Positions 58,545-64,000 of a stretch of 64,000 nt of DNA are shown one piece after another. The position numbers and the translations under genes are program-made. How positions within the stretch are numbered: the stretch's first letter is position 1; every line of letters starts with the position of its first letter. The notes below the pieces were generated by a model that was not told where the DNA came from, made no database searches, and saw only the letters and a program-made list of their open reading frames with translations. This stretch comes from Siderastrea siderea (taxonomy: Eukaryota > Cnidaria > Anthozoa > Scleractinia > Rhizangiidae), in NCBI GenBank assembly GCA_964030785.1, contig OZ034968.1, positions 22,661,186 through 22,725,185 of the forward strand, in the 5' to 3' direction.

Positions 58545-59560
58545 TTAGTTGTATGACGATCGTTCCTTGATACCGTGGGGATTAAGTGTGCCGATTTGAA
58601 AAATGAATGTTTGTCCTAGATTTTCACGGCTTTCCGTGTTACCCTGGTGTAGGGAAAGGCCACAGATTGTCATGCGTTGGCTAGAATGATTAGGGAGGTT
58701 GAAATGTCGGGCGACTGGTTTGGATGCGTTCTTGTCATTTCTTTCAACGTCTTGTAGGTATTCGCGGAAACGGTCGCCTCTCCTCCCTGTTTCACCAATG
58801 TATATCTTTTTGCATAAAGTGCAGGTTATGCAGTAGATAACATTCGCAGAGGTGCATGTAAATTAAAGCGATCAGTGATTTTAATCGATCCCTTGGGTCC
58901 TGTTATTTTGTCCGCATTGTGAATGAAAAGAAAAGTTTTACATCGTTTGCGCTTGCATTTAAAAGTACCCGGTTGATCATCAGATTTAAGTACACTTCTA
59001 ACTAGAAAGTTCCCTATGTCTTTGTCGCGTTTGACCGAAACCAATGGGGGCTGTGAAAAATTCTTCCTGTTTTTAAAGTTCTTTAAAATGATGTTTTTGG
59101 CTGCGAGTTTATGTGGATGGTAAGTGAGTGTCAATGGATTTCTCTCGTTCTTTTCCTTCTGTGACGTTTTCAGTGCTGACTGTCGATCAATCTGTTAAGC
59201 ACGGTGTTGAGCCGTGCTGACAAAAGAATCAGGATAGCCACGCCTCTTGAAGAAATGGCACATTTCCTTTGATTTGTTGGAAAATCGGAGTTATCACTAC
59301 ATAAACGTCGAAGTCTAAGAAATTGAGAGAACGGGATGGAGTTTTGGACGTGGGAAGGGTGAGAAGATGAATGTAACAAAATAATAACTGTGGGAATCTG
59401 TAGGTTTGTAGTGCATACTGGTAGATAGGCCGTTGCCATCGATTGAAACTTTGATGTCAAGAAAACCGATTGAAGTTTCGAAAATTTCCCAGGTATATTT
59501 CAACGCCGGGTGGAAAGAGTTGACAGAAGTTTTTAAATGATCACGTTCTTCTCTGCTAGA
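58545..59560 (-). mobile_element. Decayed Penelope-like retroelement with GIY-YIG domain
   Basis: Minus-strand pieces in order: the end of reverse transcriptase (GFLDIKVSIDGNGLSTSMHY, about 59475-59420), a thumb/linker region (SQFLRLRRLCSDNSDF; NIILKNFK; RDKDIGNFLVRS), a Cys-rich stretch and a GIY-YIG domain. The last (VIYCITCTLCKKIYIGETGR) runs open through KPVARHFNLPNHS to a stop at 58545. Several frameshifts break it; one, near 58860, looks like a small duplication before the GIY motif. Same class as the gene B intron element but a different lineage. Confidence 0.85.
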
Positions 59561-60715
59561 TGAAGTAGCGCTAATACAAACGTCGATTTACCGGCCTTCA
59601 TAGTTTTTCATAGTTTTGCAAGAAGCAAAATTTAGCCGAGAAATGTTTGAAGTTGAGTTTCTTTTTCTATGTTTTCTGTTTCTATTTTGAGGTGTGAGTT
59701 ATAACAAATCACATAATTTCTGGCCCTAAGGGAAACAGTAAGATTTGTTTCCACGCGGTACTCGTTCCCCAAGGCGTACGCTCGTGATGACAGTACGCAA
59801 CATGCAATCAAAGTCCTTGAATCTTTAGAAATTAAAATAATGTCCATGTATGTATAGCATTGATAATGTTTGCGTTTTTCCATCCTAAGCTGGATAAAGT
59901 TTCAAAACTGTGTGTCTCACAATTACATAATTTTTTTCTTTATAAGTATAATATTAATCAATCTTAAAATTACTAGCTGTCAAAATGCCTTATGTAATTG
60001 TGTTCTCCAAAAGTCCCTTCAGTATTTTAAACTCGTAAGTTCGGAAAGTCTTCTTCATCCGCACACTTAAAAAATGCAAAATGCGGGGTCTAAGACTCCT
60101 TAAAAGGCAGACCGTAAGACTCCAGTAAGATTGTATAGTTGAAGAATTCTTAAATTGCTCATTTTAAGATTCCTTAGACTGTGCACACTTTAAGACTTTT
60201 TAGACTTCAAAGAGCGAATTTAAGTGTCATTATTGCCATAATTGTCATGACTATTTATCGCCGGGAAATGTAGGCATATCACGAATTTCAGAAAGTACGA
60301 AACACCAGTTTGTTTTGCGCTTAGCCGAGTTTTGGCTGGTTGTTGTTTATCAGGCTGAAGAAATGAAGAAGTTGATATTGCATGGTGTCCAACTCTGGCT
60401 TTTGAAAATCGACTTCTTGTGAAACGAGGATGCAATATCGACCCAGCATAAACACTTTTTAATAGACTTTGCTACAAGTATTAAGCTTAGATAGACTGGG
60501 TAATACTCTTTTAATTAGCATAAAGTATCGCAGTTTACACTCAGCTATGACGATCAAAAACACTAAAGATGCCCAATTGATAGACAGATTACACTCAATA
60601 TTATAACACTGTTTGTATAGAATAATCGAAAAATGAAAACATAGCAACCCAAAGGCAGACAATGTGTCGAAGAGCGCCTCGAAATAATATTTCTCGACTA
60701 CCAGGAGAAAGAAAT

Positions 60716-61199
60716 GTACCGGCCAAATTGAAGCTTCAACACCCCCCTCCCCCCGGGCATACCCCGGGCATTTGACTGTGCATCGTGCCCGGGGAGGGGG
60801 GAATTTGAACGTTGCCTTGGAAGGGTGGGGAATTTGAACCAGGTTTATCTCTTGTTCTAGTGTAATAAGCCCGTGAATTTTTTCGGTTTTTGCAAGGTTT
60901 GACGGATTTACAAGATAGAATTTCGCCTTTGTTTGCGAATAACTCTTTCAAAAGAATCTTTAAAAGAAAATCCAAGGTTTCATGACGACAGATCTCTGTC
61001 TGAAAAGTGTGAACAGTGTTTGATTAAAGACGAAATTTGCCTTTGAGGAGAGGTATTTCAGCGCTAATTGGTGGGGCATTTGAGCGGCTTTTTTGCCCCG
61101 AGGGGAGGGAATTTGAAGAAGCCAATCTTCAAAAGTTCAAATGCCCGGGACATTGCCGGGGGGGAGGGGGGAAGGTTGAAGCTTCAATTTGACTGGTAC
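60716..61199. mobile_element. 484-bp inverted-repeat element with C/G-rich ends
   Basis: Termini GTACC(G/A)G(C/T)CAAATTGAAG are inverted over about 35 bp, followed by poly-C and CCGGGCAT motifs. The inner parts repeat GGGGAATTTGAA. Non-coding. Resembles the 19238-20104 element in composition but not in terminal sequence. Confidence 0.75.
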
Positions 61200-61699
61200 A
61201 AAAGAAAGAGTGAGAAGTGCCGCGGCCCTAACAACGTTAAAAAAACCACACAATTTTACGAGCAATTGGGAGGGTCCCATGATAGAGAAGAACACTTGCT
61301 CAAAGAAAATGATCTCTGGAACCGATACTGTCACACTGTTATCCAAGCCGTTAATTTTTATCAACATTGTGGTAATAAAAGTGTCCAACACGCAAATTTT
61401 CCCCATTTTTTCGTTTTATACATTATCTACAAATGAAGTTTTTTTAACACAAAATTGGTTAGTCAAACTAAAAACTGTTGAGAATTAACTGACTCTTGTA
61501 CGGTATCTTCATGCGGATCCTCCTTTATGAAACCTTAACGCCAAAAGAGCCTTGCTGTATTACGATTTCCTCGACGAAAAATTCCGTGCGGTGAAAAAAA
61601 AAATTAAGCGCTTAAGAACTGACGCTTTTAATTAAAATAAGTTTCTTTTAATTTATGCAAATTGCTAGACAGAGAGACTGATAATCACTTATCAAGTGA

Positions 61700-61960
61700 G
61701 TGGGAAATTGTTAAGTAGGTAAAGTATGATCGTCCGGGTGACTGTAGTCCTGAGAAGCGGCCTTGTTCGTGGATTTCGAACTTTTGTCGCGTATAGGTTG
61801 TTCAATTCCTTGGCTCTGATTTCAAAGCGTTTCGTTGCGTCCATGATTGGGAAAACATGTTTGCATATGCCAATGACACACAAATTTTGCCCGTTTTCAA
61901 TGTGCACGACCTGAACCCTGAACACGTGCGAGTCGAAAGTTCAAGTTGTTGTTTACCTAG
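61700..61960. other. Possible Penelope 3' end fragment
   Basis: The start (gtaggtaaagtatgatcgtcc) resembles the region just beyond the stop of the Penelope remnant (gtaggtaaaagatgatcgccc at about 58483). It carries no recognised domain. Confidence 0.3.
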
Positions 61961-61969
61961 GGAATTAGC

Positions 61970-62091
61970 GATGGACCATTTAGAAAAGTTATGGCCAGGG
62001 GGGGGGGATTTTCCAATATTTTTTTTTCGTACGCACTTTCTTTCTGGGCTCGCCCCCCCCCCCCCCCATAACTTTTCTTATGGTCCATCCC
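61970..62091. mobile_element. Short MITE related to 39633-40758
   Basis: Ends GATGGACCATTTAGAAAAGT and ACTTTTCTTATGGTCCATC are inverted, with G and C runs inside. They differ from the ends of the gene C intron element by a few bases. 122 bp, non-coding. Confidence 0.7.
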
Positions 62092-62831
62092 TTATTGAGT
62101 TTTGTCAATCTTAGCTAGCGAGTTAGACTGTTTTACCATTCTACCAATTTGTGCATTTGAGTTGTGAGGTGTAACAAGATTGATTAACATCCTTGTACGT
62201 GCAGGCGTATCCCAAATTAATGGAATGTATTTCATAGATTAACCAAATAATCCCTTGGACTCCATGTTGCATTAGGTATAAACTAATTAAAGTTCTTCTA
62301 GGTTGGATTTTTAGCATTTTTTTAGCTAAAGATGAAGCCTCTTCTAACTACATCAACCAAAAAATGCATTTTACCTCTGCATCAGCTATTGTGGCGCCTC
62401 GCCCTCAGTGCCTTTTGCCCAATGGCTCCCACTACATAAAACGCAATGATACTTATTCGATAACAGCTCTTGACACTTATGTTGCTTTTAAAAAAAGAAA
62501 CGAAATAAAGTACGCACGGCTGCCAGCTGGCTTATATTATTCTTAGCAGCAATACTCATTTTCAAACTTAGTTTTGTGTGCAAAATACCTTATACTGGTG
62601 CTGTGATAAAAAGCAAAACAGGCACTTCAATATGTCGAAATAACACCCTCAAAATGACAGTATTCTTTTCGTGTGTCCGAGAAGCTTTTACTCAGTTCGA
62701 AAACAACGCACTGAACATGTTGCTCAGGTGAGATATTCCAGAGCCTATCGTCACATCACATTTATCTCATGGTGGTTCCATTTACCTAATTTTGTAAGTA
62801 GCAAAAACTACTTAATCAACAGTTCCCAAAG

Positions 62832-62840
62832 GTATAAAAA
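62832..62840 (+). promoter_or_regulatory. TATA box of a plus-strand gene
   Basis: GTATAAAAAG about 70 bp before the ATG of a signal-peptide exon. With normal spacing, transcription would start near 62862-62870, leaving a short 5' UTR. It is the clearest core promoter in the window. Confidence 0.6.
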
Positions 62841-62900
62841 GAGTTGACTGCAGGCCATTACAGTCACTCCTTTCTTGAAAGCGAGTACTTCTCAAACGAA

Positions 62901-62955
62901 ATGAGGGAGATAAGCCGCCTTCTCTGCTTCGTTTTGTGTTGTCAGACGTTGTACG
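62901..62955 (+). CDS. First exon of a secreted-protein gene leaving the window
   Basis: ATG at 62901 opens MREISRLLCFVLCCQTLY followed by G|GTGAGT, a 55-nt signal-peptide exon ending in phase 1. The arrangement (TATA box, short leader, phase-1 donor) resembles the ShK genes' first exons. The gene would be on the opposite strand from the ShK cluster, pointing away from gene F. No second exon was recognised up to 64000, so the product is unknown. Confidence 0.6.
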
Positions 62956-62959
62956 GTGA

Positions 62960-64000
62960 GTTTTTTTAATTGTTATGTTGGTGTTAAATTGAGTTTTTGA
63001 GGAGGAGGGAGGCCTTTATTTTTCCCCAAAGCTGCAAAAAGCTAGGATTCACGCCACCAAAGAGAATTTGGAATTGTAGTTCTTGTGCGAACCTTAACAG
63101 GACTTAATTTTCAACCCTGACTTTAATTTTTGTCTTAGTATAATAGGAATACCAAAAAAATGAATAGGCAAATATGCCTTAGACATGTTCTATCAACCGA
63201 ATATTCGTCCACCACAGGCCATTGCAATTAACAAGTACAGCTGTCCAGACGAAATAAACAATTGCACAGTACTTAACCAACCAACTCATCAGCAGGAAGG
63301 CTTTAGACCTATCTTTTGGACAAAGATTAAGAGCCAGTGTCTGTAAATATCGAAAACCCGGCGCCAGTTGTGAAATTTTCAATTCCTTCATATTTTGCCT
63401 AAATAAACCCTTTAGTGAGTTATTTTCGAAAATACAATTAAAAGTTCCTAAAGCGCTTTAGTTTTTTCAAAATCGAGGAAAGTCTGAAAATCGCCATTTT
63501 GGCTTCCCGCCGCTATCAAAAAAAGGATAAAATGGCGCATTTTCGTTTCGCTCGTACAGCTAAACGCAGTAATGTTTACCGATGTACTTTTAGCAAATCA
63601 TAACACCATTCCTGCTCTTTCCAAAACTGTAGTTTATTTGGGAAAAGCTTTTAAATGTTGTATCTTTCTAGCTGTTTTATCTACCTCGCTCTAAGCGCTT
63701 CAGCGGATAAGCAAATTTTAGCTAATTTCTAAACCATAGAAAGCCCACTGGTACATTGAATTTCAAGCCAAAACTACGATGGTCGTTAAGCTTATACTTC
63801 ATATTATGTTGTGTGAAAATTTCTTCCGCGGCCCGACAAAAGTGTCCCATTGAGAGACGGAAACGATGAGTCAATTTTGGCAACGCGACCAATTTGTACT
63901 ACAAACAAACGTCACTATAAATAAACCCAACATCAATCAAAAATCAGCTCAGAAAACCTTCTACAGTTCAATATCAGACATCAGACACATTGCAACTTAA
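62960..64000. other. Presumed first intron of the plus-strand gene
   Basis: No further exon, repeat family or RNA gene was recognised. The minus-strand 70-codon frame at 63391-63179 has no motif. Confidence 0.4.

Noticed and set aside
61068..61436. A 122-codon plus-strand frame
   Set aside because: It starts inside the 60716-61199 inverted-repeat element and has no recognised motif; likely chance.

Overview
The window is non-bacterial, AT-rich DNA from an animal, almost certainly an anthozoan cnidarian and most likely a stony coral (inference). The evidence is a cluster of secreted ShK/ShKT-domain genes split into tiny phase-1 exons with GT/AG splice sites, Penelope-like retroelements with GIY-YIG endonucleases, a non-LTR retrotransposon, many short inverted-repeat elements and long ATC, ATT, GT and CAA microsatellites. 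Long stretches hold no recognisable gene. Most long open frames are shadows of repeats or chance. || Layout. 1-11 kb: repeat-rich DNA with a decayed LINE (about 3.3-5.5 kb, minus strand), a duplicated repeat family (1.9-2.8, 6.2-7.4 and 8.2-8.5 kb) and a fold-back with a hammerhead-like core (10.25-10.5 kb). 11.1-18.7 kb: gene A, minus strand, three ShK domains. 20.5 kb: a possible short secreted helical protein. 24.6-34.3 kb: gene B, minus strand, two ShK domains, with a 1.7-kb Penelope-like element in one intron and a 3.3-kb insertion that splits a 36-nt coding exon. 38.7-43.9 kb: gene C, minus strand, three ShK domains, with a fossil promoter inside it that suggests fusion of two ancestral genes. 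48.9 and 50.7 kb: two signal-peptide exons with no recognisable body exons nearby. 52.8-56.9 kb: gene F, minus strand, three ShK domains of a more basic subfamily, the last with a shortened C-terminus. 58.5-59.6 kb: a decayed Penelope-like element. 62.8-62.96 kb: a TATA box and signal-peptide exon of a plus-strand gene that leaves the window. || The ShK genes share one plan: a signal-peptide exon ending in phase 1, a short linker exon, then alternating 126-nt ShK exons and 24-27-nt proline-rich linker exons, all phase 1-1. In genes A, B and C a terminal exon supplies only Glu-Pro-stop. This lets domains be gained, lost or skipped without a frame change, and the window shows several stages: near-identical tandem units in A, a deleted fourth unit in A, an exon split by a transposon in B, a fusion in C, and orphan first exons. 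ShK domains occur in anemone potassium-channel toxins and in multi-ShK nematocyst proteins of the NEP3 type, but also in enzymes and matrix proteins. A venom role is therefore plausible, not shown. All exon boundaries were read by eye; no transcript evidence was available.
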